The position numbers and the translations under genes were made by a program. The notes beneath the pieces were generated by a model. That model was not told the origin of the DNA. It ran no database searches and saw nothing but the letters and a program-made list of their open reading frames with translations. 64,000 nt of DNA from Hysterangium stoloniferum (lineage: Eukaryota > Basidiomycota > Agaricomycetes > Hysterangiales > Hysterangiaceae), in assembly GCA_015178975.1 (NCBI GenBank), contig WHVD01000114.1:124001-188000 (forward strand), given 5' to 3'. Within the stretch, counting starts at the first letter, position 1; the number at the start of each line of letters is the position of its first letter. Shown piece after piece: positions 33,431 to 44,146 of this stretch.

Positions 33431-35498
33431 GAGTGTGCAGCATGTGCATGTGTTGCAATGGTGCGACCGCTTTCAACGGCGGTGGCAGTGGCACAATTAC
33501 ATAATTGTTCTTGTATTGTGCCTGCACTGCTACATGTAGCTATAATTAAAATAAACTAAAATCAAAAATAAATGGCAAAAATATATATTATATATATTGC
33601 CCTGACATCACCCCCTTTTTAAGGAGTGGCATCCCGACACACCAACATGTGTCCCTAACCCTAACATTGTCCACTCAGGTATCCATATATGTATGAGGAA
33701 GCACAGGTGAAAACAAACATCTACAATGACATACAATAATGATGCAATATGGTGTGAGGCACATCTGAGTCATCGTAGTAATAATGTTTGTAATGCTGTG
33801 ACTAATAAAGGGGGAGGCTGCACTGAACCACATGGTGAAGGACAAACAAGGATGAGATCGGACAATAGGAGAGATGGAATGATATGAATGATAGAAGTGA
33901 GGGCCTTAAACACTATGCTTTATTTAAAAATCCTAACAATACTCCTCTCCAGGACCAAGATTGGACGTGCTTTGTGAAGGATAGGTCACATAGGAGGTGT
34001 GACTGAAGGCTCTAAGCCTTACCCCTTAGCCGCTTTATAATTCCATTATTTCCTTTATGTTTTATATTTTTATTTTCTTTTCTATCACTCATAAATACGG
34101 GTCATACCCCTTTTTATTAGTTCGAGAGTCCATGTATGCTTGTGGGCGCTCTAGCCCACAAGAAGTACATGCATGTCACAGTAGTAGTCACATGCGAGAA
34201 ACTTAGACACTTTTCAACCCCGACAACCATCACCTGCACATGCAAGTACTGGTTCAGGGTCTTGTCTAAAACTAACCTTCACTCTATCACTCTTTCCAGA
34301 TCAGCAGTACATAACTGCACTTTGCACTGTAACAGTTGAAGTTAGTTACTACTATTCGACTTGACTTCAAGTTCTTGCTTCGCACAGTAAGAATATCCAT
34401 TGTAGCTCCCTTTCTTAGGATATTCTCTCTCTCTTGCAATATATACTTTCTCTCATCTACTTGGCCATCGGCCCAGCTAGCTACACAGTCGGATCGCACC
34501 GTGAGGTCAATCTGCCCTTGTAATTATCTATCGATCACACCTTAAAGGTCGATCGTAATCTACATCTTGACTACATATAGCTACTAGTCAATTGTACTTT
34601 GCACTATTGTTAGTTGATAACAATCACACATTGAGTGGTAAACTCCTCAACCCTTTACATGCTTGGACCCTAGTTTTGCAGTATAAGGAGTGCAACCCAT
34701 ACCTATGCTGAATTCATAGACAGAGCATGCTCCTCAACCACACAAGGAATATGAATCAACGACAACCTGGACGGGGCTCTATTTGACTTCCTTTAGGGAC
34801 CTGGATGATATACACATTTGGTCCTCTGTGATCTCCTATCAGAGTGAACCTTGCGTCGTAATAAAATTCCTGTGATGGTGGGGGGTGTTGTCTACGGATT
34901 ACACTATCAAATCAATATTGGAGGAATTTGGAGGAGCCATCATAGTGGTATATGTATATGAATGAAGATGGGATCATCTGGGGCATATGGGGGTTGAATG
35001 CCTAAATGATGTAGATATTGATGATGTTCCTTGGATTCATATGAGTAGGGTGGGTGGAGTGGTTTGGGTGCAGGTATGAATTCTGAGTGTGATGAAAAAC
35101 GAGAGGGCATTGGTTTGAGTTCGATAAAAGAGGGAGGAGTCGACTTTGAGTAGTGATGAAGAGTATTTTTAGATGATGAAGCAGTATTGGACATGGTGTG
35201 GAGTATTCATACGTCTGATTGAACTGATTGGGTTGTGTAAAAGTCATCTCAAGTGCCAAAGTAAATATAAGAATTTGAGCTTGTGACTGTAACCATGACT
35301 TGAAGCTATAGCCATATTGGTAGCTTTCCGATTTGAACTCTCTAAACCTTGAGTCAAATTGAACCCTTTTAATTTCCCTTTGATTATGGTCTTCCCACTG
35401 GTCACATGTCCATAACCTTCATTCAATTAGCTCTTCTGTGTCGTAATCCATATCATCATTGGCTTTGAAAACTTCCTCAATTTGGAAGCTTCTCAGGC
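33431..35498. other. repeat-derived non-coding DNA
   Basis: No host gene. The part near 34,030-34,560 resembles 47,980-48,480 (ATTAGTTCGA... then CTTGTGGG[CT]GC), so it is a dispersed repeat. From 34,670 to 35,345 the minus strand resembles 60,785-61,440. A CCCCCTTTTTAAGG word at about 33,612 looks retroelement-like. Confidence 0.5.
34670..35345 (-). repeat. decayed inverted copy of the ORF-bearing repeat at 60.8 kb
   Basis: Read on the minus strand it encodes MSNTASSSKNTLHHYSK...APDDPIFIHI, clearly related to the intact frame at 60,829-61,398 (MFNTASSSKVTLSSYSK...APDDPVFIRI), before a stop. The two copies lie in opposite orientation 26 kb apart. Confidence 0.85.
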
Positions 35499-35565
35499 TG
35501 CCCATCAATAAACGAAAAAATACTAATAATACATATAAAATAGCCTTGCCAGTTTCATATGCCAA

Positions 35566-36247
35566 TTACACGATGTCTAAGTACCCCTGAATAATTAAGT
35601 GCTCCACATCAATTTTCCGGACAAGATATCGCTCTCCCATTCTAAATTCAATGGTTCCTAATTCAGTGGCAACAGCTCGACATGGTCGGACCACTCTCAC
35701 AAGTACGTGGAGGTCTTTTGGAGGTGTGAGAATATCGGATGTAACATCGACGGACGCAAGCTCTGATAAAGATGAATAAGACAACTTCCACTGCATAGCT
35801 GCCCTTTGTCGTACCTCCCAGGTCATCCCCACCGCTGATTTCTTTGAATTCATCTCTAAACTGCTTGACTACGTCATCGTATTCCTGCAAGAAGTCAACT
35901 TCGGCAGGGGACAGGTTCGGACGAATATGGGAGGCATTGAGGACGAGAGGCAATGCACACCCAGAAGCCCAATACATCGACTTGAGCATATTGAGCCTGT
36001 GGTAGTGATACACCACTAGCGATCTCCGATTGTGCGTTAGCGAGGTAGAGTAAATGGTGATGGTGCACAGTTCTCCGGGGGTAAGAACACGTTCAGCAGA
36101 CGCAACCAAGGGGTCAAGCGCATTGTCGAGAAACTGAACTTCGCGTGTAATTGCGTGTATTAAGGGCTGGTTGTACTTTGGGAGGGTGTTCGTTGATGAG
36201 GCCCGCCGGGATTCTTGGATAAGTGTTGCAGAAAGGTCGCCAAACAT
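35566..36247 (-). CDS. PSF1: GINS subunit PSF1, duplicated copy 2
   Basis: Exons 36247..35815 and 35762..35566 on the minus strand give 209 residues with the same intron, donor and acceptor as copy 1. There is no stop or frameshift. Six residue differences from copy 1 were seen: REVQFL for REIQFL, ELCTI for ELCAV (two changes), LVVYHYH for LVAYHYH, FLQEYD for FLREYD, and PCRAVA for PCGAVA. The Ala-to-Val change lies in the motif that is usually ...AYH/AYL in PSF1 proteins, so function may be weakened. It is unusual for an essential stoichiometric replisome subunit to be kept as two intact genes. Expression cannot be judged, but the upstream region is disrupted by the minisatellite. Confidence 0.88.
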
Positions 36248-36522
36248 CCGCGTTTCCTGGAAGCATATCACAAATGCTCTAAGAAGATGTCATGATATGC
36301 TTAGCTTACAGTAGATACATGGGTTGAAGACATTGAGTGATGATACTTATTGATGGCGGAGATGACACGCTTTGAAACTCCGACATGATGATTTTTTTTT
36401 TTATGGAATGTTTGGTATAAATCTGTCCAGCTTTGTCTAATTATGTACTGCTTCTGTGCGAGGAGCTGTATGGTTGGGTAGAGGGAGAGTGTTAACTCTT
36501 CACGAATGCGTGGGAAGACTCG

Positions 36523-37505
36523 CCGCTCGGCTACACCAAGCCTCTCGGCTACACCAAGCCTCTCGGCTACACCAAGCCTCTCGGCTAAACCAAGCCTCTC
36601 GGCTAAACCAAGCCGCTCGGCTAAACCAAGCCGCTCGGCTAAACCAAGCCGCTCGGCTAAACCAAGCCGCTCGGCTAAACCAAGCCGCTCGGCTAAACCA
36701 AGCCGCTCGGCTAAACCAAGCCGCTCGGCTAAACCAAGCCGCTCGGCTAAACCAAGCCGCTCGGCTAAACCAAGCCGCTCGGCTAAACCAAGCCGCTCGG
36801 CTAAACCAAGCCGCTCGGCTAAACCAAGCCGCTCGGCTAAACCAAGCCGCTCGGCTAAACCAAGCCGCTCGGCTAAACCAAGCCGCTCGGCTAAACCAAG
36901 CCGCTCGGCTAAACCCGCCGCTAAACCAAGCCGCTCGGCTAAACCAAGCCGCTCGGCTAAACCAAGCCGCTCGGCTAAACCAAGCCGCTCGGCTAAACCA
37001 AGCCGCTCGGCTAAACCAAGCCGCTCGGCTAAACCAAGCCGCTCGGCTAAACCAAGCCGCTCGGCTAAACCAAGCCGCTCGGCTAAACCAAGCCGCTCGG
37101 CTAAACCAAGCCGCTCGGCTAAACCAAGCCGCTCGGCTAAACCAAGCCGCTCGCTAAACCAAGCCGCTCGGCTAAACCAAGCCGCTCGGCTAAACCAAGC
37201 CGCTCGGCTAAACCAAGCCGCTCGGCTAAACCAAGCCGCTCGGCTAAACCAAGCCGCTCGGCTAAACCAAGCCGCTCGGCTAAACCAAGCCGCTCGGCTA
37301 AACCAAGCCGCTCGGCTAAACCAAGCCGCTCGGCTAAACCAAGCCGCTCGGCTAAACCAAGCCGCTCGGCTAAACCAAGCCGCTCGGCTAAACCAAGCCG
37401 CTCGGCTAAACCAAGCCGCTCGGCTAAACCAAGCCGCTCGGCTAAACCAAGCCGCTCGGCTAAACCAAGCCGCTCGGCTAAACCAAGCCGCTCGGCTACA
37501 CCAAG
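36523..37505. repeat. 18 bp minisatellite, about 54 units
   Basis: Unit CCGCTCGGCTAAACCAAG. Outer units have CTACACC or CCTCTC variants; the inner block is almost homogeneous. Two irregular units occur near 36,913 (CCGCCGCTAAACC) and 37,151 (one G missing). Copy A carries a single unit at the equivalent place near 23,938, so the array grew after duplication. Long frames on both strands (AERLGL, RAAWFS, LNQAAR and RSAKPS repeats) are by-products of the multiple-of-three unit. Confidence 0.95.
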
Positions 37506-39251
37506 CCGCATTGTACATACCATGTCTTACTGCCATTGTCTCAGTCTCATATTGACATTATCTATTTAGTCTTCAATCCTCGAAGCTCCATACCTCGGTC
37601 AAGACTACTTGTGTCGAGCATATTTGTTACAGAACCTCTTGTCATTTCCTGGAATTGGATCCAGAAATGCTCCCATGCCAAAATGCTCCCCGCTGCCAAT
37701 ATGCTCCCGTGCGCTGACCAATATGGCGCTCGTGGAAAGAACCACACATTCACGACGGCTTGTGGAGTATTGAATTGAATGGTTTGAAATTGGCGCTGGA
37801 TTTCCTTTTTCGCCGCTCTGGCAGCTTCTGTGGGTCCGTGTGTTCTCTAAACGAACACAACTATGGCCGCTCTAGCAACCCTCTACACAACTATGGCTGC
37901 TCTAGCAACCCTCTTCACAGTTGTAGGTTGCTACGTAGTATGGGCCGCAATTTTGTCTAATACCTTTTTCCATCGAATCTGGAGTCTCGCACTATTATCT
38001 TTTTTATTCCTTATTCACGCACTATATGATCTGCCGATTTCCGCTTATACCATTCCCCTTTATATACTTGCATTTGCAGTCTTTGTACTCTGCGTTACTC
38101 TATCCCCTGCGCAAGTGCTCATCTTCCGCCCAGAACCCCCAGATCAACAGAGCAACAAAATTACGATCCTTAGCGACGGACATCCTGACCACACTACTGT
38201 CGTCGAGTTTGTGCTCCCTTTGCCTTGCCTCGTCGTTTCTATAGTAGACTAATCGTCTCGTTTCCCGGATAGTATTGTTGCCGTTCATGGCCTTGCATCG
38301 AACCCTGCAACAACTTGGGGATCGCTCAAACCACCCCAAAGTCCCGGTGTTCCCCCATCGAACCAAAAAGTGCCCAAACGATCGTGGCTCTGCGACCTCG
38401 CTAAAGATATTCCAAATGCTCGTATCATGACTTTCAACCACAATACAGCCTGGCAGGCGAATGCACTCAACAAATCGTCGAACGACCACGCAGATGATTT
38501 ACTCCGCTGTGTCGGTTTGATGCGTGAGGCACTGGAGGTAGGCAGCAGTCTGGGGACGTTGCCACGTAGCATGCTCAAAGGCACTCTATGTAGGAAAAAA
38601 CTCGTCCTATTATCTTTATTGGCCACAGTTTCGGGGGTCTAATCATCAAGCAGGTAAGGGTCATGTCTTGCAATGGTGATTTGTATGCTATTAACAGAAC
38701 TAGGCCATTGTAAATGCGAATTTAGATCTTCAGCACAGCAATATCTGCAAACAGGCGCTAGGGTTCATTTTTCTAGGCACCCCGCACAAAGGCGCCAAGC
38801 TTGTCTGGGGCGCAAAGTTAATCTCTCTTTTCGGTTTCTGGAATGGGTCAAGCACTACTCTTCTTGAGGATCTCGAGCTGGAATCGCACAACAATCAGAC
38901 AATGCATGGCCAATTTGTAAAGTTTCTAAGAAATGGAGCCTACATGCCTACACATACTTTGTGTGTTTTTGAGGCCGTAAAAGAATCATACTATGGCATA
39001 CCACTTACGCATGTGAGTCGCTACGAGTCTAGATGGGGGAAACCCTTACACAATCTGGCTTCAGGTAGTAACCTCGGACTCAGCAGTTATAGAGGGATCA
39101 ACAAAAATCGGATTTGAGGGACAACATCGTGAGATCCAGAGACTCTCTCGGAACGATGAAAACTACAAGGCTATTGTTCTCTTAATGAAAAGATGGGTCC
39201 AGGAAAGTGTAGAAAGCATTCGTAGTAAGTGTCTGCAGTATGGTTTAGATA

Positions 39252-39465
39252 CAGTGACTTACAAAATGTATCCAATGTTTTGCAGTTTCAGCTTATATAG
39301 CTTATACCCCAGTAGATAAAATCATACAAATCATCAAAATATTTGCCAACATGCTCAATCATGTATAGTCCAAGGAACTATAAGGTCATTATGTAATATC
39401 TATATATGGTAACAATATGAATATTTTAATAGAGAGGGGTCATTGGATACCTTTTGTAACTGACA
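39252..39465. repeat. left terminal inverted repeat of the Tc1-like element
   Basis: Pairs with 42299..42512 in inverse orientation; shared words include CAGTGACTTACAAAA, CCAATGTTTTGCAGTTTCA and CCTTTTGTAACTGACA. Confidence 0.9.
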
Positions 39466-40155
39466 GGCTTTTGCATGAAAATCATATGACAATGTTGATT
39501 GTTTGCACTTGTTTATATTTTTCAACATGTCATGTGATCATGCTGTGCTAAAGTATAAGAAGGAGGGCTCTCACAGCTAAGATTCTTCTAATTTCAACTA
39601 TGCATCCTCTGTTCCTTGCTGTCCAGCATGAGATCCTTTCTCTATTTGATGCTGGCCATTCTGCCAATATATTTCAGTTTCTACTGGATATAACTTTGCT
39701 ACTATCTCTAGACTTCACTCTAAATATCATTCCCACCTTTCTAAGTCCTCTGGTGGTCATCCTTCCAAACTTTCTATGGCCAACATCTGTTTTGCACAAC
39801 ATCTTATCAGCTCTGGAAAGGCTGATACAGCTGTAGATGCAATAAGGGCACTTTGCACTATCACCAACCAATCACTCAATCCTCAAACAGTTCATCATGG
39901 ACTCAAGGCAGCTGGGATAAAGCCTGTGGTAAAGAAGAAAAGGCCTCTTCTTTCTAAGAAGCATAGGAAGGAGAGGATGGACTTTGCTTTGATACATCAG
40001 AATTGGACTGTGGAGGACTGGAAGACAGTGGTGTGGTCTGATGAGACAAATCAATAGGCTAGGGTCAGATGGTAGGAAGTGGGTGTGAAAAAAGGCAGGG
40101 GAGAGCTTGAGTGACAGGCTGGTTGAGAGAACTCTGAAGTTTGGTAGTGGATCTT

Positions 40156-41811
40156 TGTTAGGGTGCGTATATGGTGGGTCTCCGGAGAAACCTGTGGAAT
40201 ATCCGGTAGGACTTGGCTTTAGCTTATAGGCTGCACCCTCGCTAGACTGTGTTGTCCAATTTCAGACAGGCGGACGGGAATCCCGGGGAGTCCGGATGGG
40301 GGTCATGGGTTGAGGGGTCGTAGGTCAGGGGTCGTGAGGTCGTGAGTCGAGATAGATGAGAGAGATAGATGCACCAGAGCCCGTGGGCTCCGACTAGCGT
40401 GAGCGGTGTAATTCAAGTAGGAGTTTAGAGCGGAAAATGTATTAGATTACTGGGGGGGAATCTAAGCCAATTTTCTGACTGGATTGTATGTACAACATCT
40501 GCCAGTTTAAATAGACCGTGGAGTGAATGTCATACCAAATCCAGTAATAATGAAACGGAACGAGCAAAACATAAAATGGGAATAGTAAACACCAAGTTTG
40601 GTGTTAGGAACAGGACAGAATGGAGCAATGTCTGAATAGTAACAAATCATAAACCATAATGGGAAATGGAGTGGAAGTGGAGTCCGAATCGTGACAGGTC
40701 ATTTGACTAAAACAGGAATGGGGCTCTGTTAGAGGGTTGATGGGTATTCCGAGTGGGGTCCGGTGACTGATGCATGGGACAAGGTCAGACATAGACAGAG
40801 ACGGAGTTCGGTGGGTTTTCCGGTGACTGAAACACAACGTAACGAAGTCGAATGTAGACAAGTCTGATGTACAGAGTCCAGCGGGAATTCTGGTAAACTG
40901 ATAATGGGTGTGTGTAGGGTGTGGGTGTGTTAGGATACACACACAGGTCGGGTTTCTGGAGAAACCCGTGGGATATCCGGTAGGACTTGGCTTCAGCTTA
41001 TAGGCTGCACCCTCGCTATATCATGTTGTCCAATTTCAAACAAACGGACGGGGATCCCGGGGAGTCCGGGCAGGGTTCGTGGGTTGTAGGTCGTAAGTCG
41101 GAGGTCGTGGGTTGTAGGTCGGGGGTCGTGGGTTGTGAGTCGAGTTGGTTGAGAGAGGTAGATGCGCCAGAGCCTGTGGGCTCCGACTAGTGCGAGCGAT
41201 GTGAATCGAGTAAGGTTTTAGAGAGGAAAATATATTTAGATTACTGGGGGAATCTAAGCTAATTTTCTGACTGGATTGTATGTACAACATCTGCCAGTTT
41301 ATATAGACCATGGAGTGAATGACATACCAAATCCAGTAATGGCGAAACGAAACTAACAAAACATGAAACGGGAATAGTAAACACCAAATTGGTGTTAGGA
41401 ACGGAACAGAGTGGAGTCTGAATCGTGACAAAGCATAACCCATAATGGGAAATGGAGCAGGAGCGGAGTCCTAAATCGTGACAGGTCATTTGACTAAAAC
41501 GGGAACGGGGCTTGATTAGAGTGGTGACGGGATTCTAAGTGGGGTCCGGTGACTGGTGCGTGGGACGAAGATGGACATAGACAGAGACGGAGTCCGGGGG
41601 AAGTCCGGTGACTGATATGTGTCATATTGAGGTCGAATGTAACTAGTCTTGATGTAACGGAGTCCGGGTGGGAAATCCTATAAACAGACGATTGGTGCTT
41701 GTAGCACGTGGGGGCGTACGGGTTAGTGCCCAGAGTCTGGCGGGATTGTCCGGTTGTAACAGGGTGCGTATAAGTTAGTACCCAGAGTCCGGCGGGATTT
41801 CCAGTCATAAC
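40156..41811 (-). mobile_element. solo LTR, family LTR1, outer copy (interrupted)
   Basis: Reverse orientation. It begins TGTTAGGGTGCG and ends CATAACA, flanked by a 5 bp target duplication ATCTT (40151..40155 and 41812..41816). Its body is 40156..40927 and 41766..41811; the middle is a second LTR1. It sits inside the Tc1-like transposase. Confidence 0.92.
40928..41760 (-). mobile_element. solo LTR, family LTR1, inner copy
   Basis: 833 bp from TGTTAGGATAC to GGTTGTAACA, reverse orientation, flanked by target duplication GGGTG (40923..40927 and 41761..41765). It inserted into the outer LTR1 near that LTR's 5' end. Confidence 0.93.
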
Positions 41812-42298
41812 AATCTTTGATGATATGGGGGTGCATGCTGTAGGGAGGGGTTGGTTATATATGTAGATTGATGGAAGGATGGATAGGGATCTCTACATAC
41901 AGATTCTAGAGTATAACCTGTAAGCCAGCCTCAGGGATTATGGTAAATCTGTAGATGATGTCATCTCCAGCAGGATAATGACCCTAAGCATACCTGCAAA
42001 AAGGCCCAGAATTGGTTCCAAGAAAATGGTTTCAGGGGTCTCTCATGGCCAGCACAGTCTCTTGACCTGAATCCCATTGAACACTTATGGAATCACCTAA
42101 AGAGGAGGTTGGCAGGGTATGAGAATGTATCCCAGAAGATGGAAGAGCTTTGGGAGAGGATAGTGGAGGAATGGTACAAGATTGATGGAAAGATGTGCCA
42201 GGATTTGATTGACGGTATGCCTAGGAGGGTTGCAGATGTATTAAAGGCAAAGGGTGGCTATATCAAGTACTAAATACAAGTAATTTTCTGCCTAATCT

Positions 42299-42512
42299 TG
42301 TCAGTTACAAAAGGTATCCAATGACCCCTCTCTATTAAAATATTCATATTGTTACCATATATGGATATTATATAATGAACTTATAGTGCCTTGGACTATA
42401 CATGATAGAGCATGCTGGCAAATATTTTGGTGATTGTTATGATTTTATCTACTGGGGTATAAACTATACAAGTTGAAACTGCAAAACATTGGATATGTTT
42501 TGTAAGTCACTG
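42299..42512. repeat. right terminal inverted repeat of the Tc1-like element
   Basis: Inverse complement of 39252..39465 with scattered substitutions, ending TTTTGTAAGTCACTG before the TA target duplication. Confidence 0.9.
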
Positions 42513-44146
42513 TATATCTGTGGCACCAGGGCTAATGAATTCATTTCTGATAGCGCAACAGGATAAAATAGCTTAAGAGAAGACTCAGGATCAAGAAGGT
42601 CAGTCCTTGTAGTGTAGCAATGGCTGCTCGTCTTAATACTACTCCTTGTACAAGAATGCTTACAGTCTCTATTTTTCCCTATTATGAATCAATGAAGACA
42701 TGACATCGAAACTAAACATGACACATGGATATTGAAACATGAGACCTACAAACAGTGGCTTGGCTGCCAGCAGGGTTTACTCTAGATCAAAGGAAACCCA
42801 GGAGCAGGGAAGTCTACGGTACTGAAGGATGCTTCTGGGGATGTCGAGACAGCACGTCATGATGAAGTTGTAGCTTCATTCTTCTTCTTTCACTGTGGCG
42901 ATCCTATCCAGAACAGTCTTGTTAGCTTTTTCCAGTCTCTTCTACACCAAATCTTGGACAAGGATCTCCCCACGCTCGAAAAACTTACTGAGAGGCACAG
43001 GAAAATGCATGCAACTCAGTATAGGGCAGGAAAGGAAGTCCAGTGGCATGAAGATGAGCTAATGGATTTCCTAAAAACCATTATTCCGGCAGCACGACTG
43101 ATACAGATCTATGTGGGTGCACTTGACAAAGTGGGAGAAACCAATGCTTCTAGATTGCTGAAGTACTTTCGAGCTCTAACTGTCCATGATAATTTGAGTA
43201 TATGCTTTTCCTGTTAACATAACTTTGTTTTCAGTCTGGAGGTTGGTGTCATGGGTCCAGAGGTTCTGACAATCTGCGTCGAGAATGAAAATAATGAAGA
43301 TTTGGAAACCTATGTCCAGAAGGAGCTGAAGAATGGAATTGTAGGCAACAAAGAGCTAATTCAGGAACTTACTACATAGATCGTGGGGAAAGCCAGAGGC
43401 ATTTTCCTATGGATAACTCTCATTGTCCCCAAAATTTCTATTGCACATGCCAAAGGCAACTCTTCAAAGTATCTTAAACAAATGGTACAAGAATTACTGA
43501 AGGGCCTGAATGAGTTTTATAAAGATATGGTTAAGTCTATAAAACATTGGAAGGAATCACTATGTTTAATGTGATGGACATGCTTTGCACAAAGGCCATT
43601 ATCACTAGCAGATTTGCATGATTTTATGGCAGTCGATCCCGATTCTTCTTACACTTTGTTCAAACAATGTCAAGACTCTCCACACTATCTAGAGACAGAT
43701 GATCAGATGAGGAAAAAAGTGAAGAACCTTTCAGAGGGGCTTGCCGAAGTTAAGGAACAGAACAAACAACTGGTAGTGCAGTTTATTCATCAGTCGGTCC
43801 AAGATTATCTAGTCAAGAGCAACAGATTTCAAATTCTTAAAAATCCCAACACGATCAGTAACACAACCGGTGAGACCAGTGATAATATGACCAGTCATGC
43901 ACACTTGGAGCTAGCAAAAACTTGTCTCAAGTATCTCTCTATGGAGGATGTTGTGAAGAGAGGTTAGCATGTGCTGCTATAGACTGGGAATTGGCAGGGA
44001 TTTCAGTAAGAATACTTATTAGGTTTATTATGTATTTAATAAGCCTAAAGGTAGCTGTGAGGCTGGGGAACTTAGATGATTAGCTAAGTTCAAGAGTGCT
44101 GACAAAGAGTTCTAGATTCTGCAAGTGTAGGTGCAGTTAATATATC

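Larger units (their letters stand above)
35499..38703. repeat. segmental duplication, copy C (PSF1 + NLR)
   Basis: Matches 22,919-26,511 with few substitutions, minus the LTR element and plus the 18 bp minisatellite. Its NLR homology runs on beyond copy A's break and is shared with copy B up to about 43,985, apart from the Tc1-like insertion. Confidence 0.9.
39600..42270 (+). pseudogene. Tc1-family transposase, interrupted
   Basis: N-terminal paired-like HTH segment, a frameshift near 39,680, and an open stretch to the first catalytic Asp (VVWSDET), then a stop. After the LTR interruption, fragments such as IDGRMDRDLY, then a region around 42,000-42,200 reading PNTYG/HLKRRLAGYENV, represent the second half with stops. 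It could not make an active enzyme. Confidence 0.85.
39252..42512 (+). mobile_element. Tc1/mariner-like DNA transposon with 214 bp TIRs, carrying nested LTRs
   Basis: Inserted at TA (39250..39251 and 42513..42514). Ends are CAGTGACTTACAAAA... and its complement; the terminal inverted repeats run about 39252..39465 and 42299..42512 with scattered differences. Copy B shows the empty site TTAGATATATCTG. The transposase is broken: the N-terminal helix-turn-helix part (ILSLFDAGHS; GGHPSKLS) is frameshifted into 39,776-40,057 (ICFAQHLISSGKADTAVDAI, KKKRPLLSKKHRKERMDFAL, WTVEDWKTVVWSDET). A solo LTR splits it at 40,156, and the decayed DDE part resumes at 41,817-42,270. Confidence 0.93.
37863..43967 (+). 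pseudogene. esterase-NLR gene, copy C, split by Tc1-like element, NACHT half decayed
   Basis: Exons 1-5 are open with intact splice sites: 37863..38206, 38273..38537, 38594..38653, 38704..39012 and 39065..39224. They encode the membrane segments and the esterase with GHSFG. The start is followed by a 27 bp tandem duplication (ATGGCCGCTCTAGCAACC repeated). Intron 5 holds the Tc1-like element (39,252-42,512). Beyond it, exon 6 (42,554) reads CAACAGGATAAAATAGCT then TAA. The NACHT exon has several stops, e.g. CAATGA for CAACGA and TTTCCTGTTAACAT for TTCTCCTGTCGACAT, although GNPGAGKS is still readable. Many changes against copy B are CG to TG or CA. A truncated membrane-esterase protein could still be made. 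Confidence 0.88.

Noticed and set aside
32964..33559. 150-160 codon ORFs with CDSTMRAP or LVTPRCAH repeats
   Set aside because: The 24 bp minisatellite keeps all frames open; no independent evidence of coding.
31857..33939. Full LTR element from TGTTAG (31,857) to CCTAACA (33,939)
   Set aside because: The flanking five bases do not match and no paired LTRs were found.
36456..37157. Long + strand ORFs of LNQAAR/RSAKPS repeats as a secreted or adhesin-like protein
   Set aside because: They are frame consequences of an 18 bp minisatellite that has only one unit in the sister copy; no signal peptide, splice or homology support.
36523..37505. CRISPR-like array
   Set aside because: Units are contiguous with no unique spacers, and the genome is eukaryotic.
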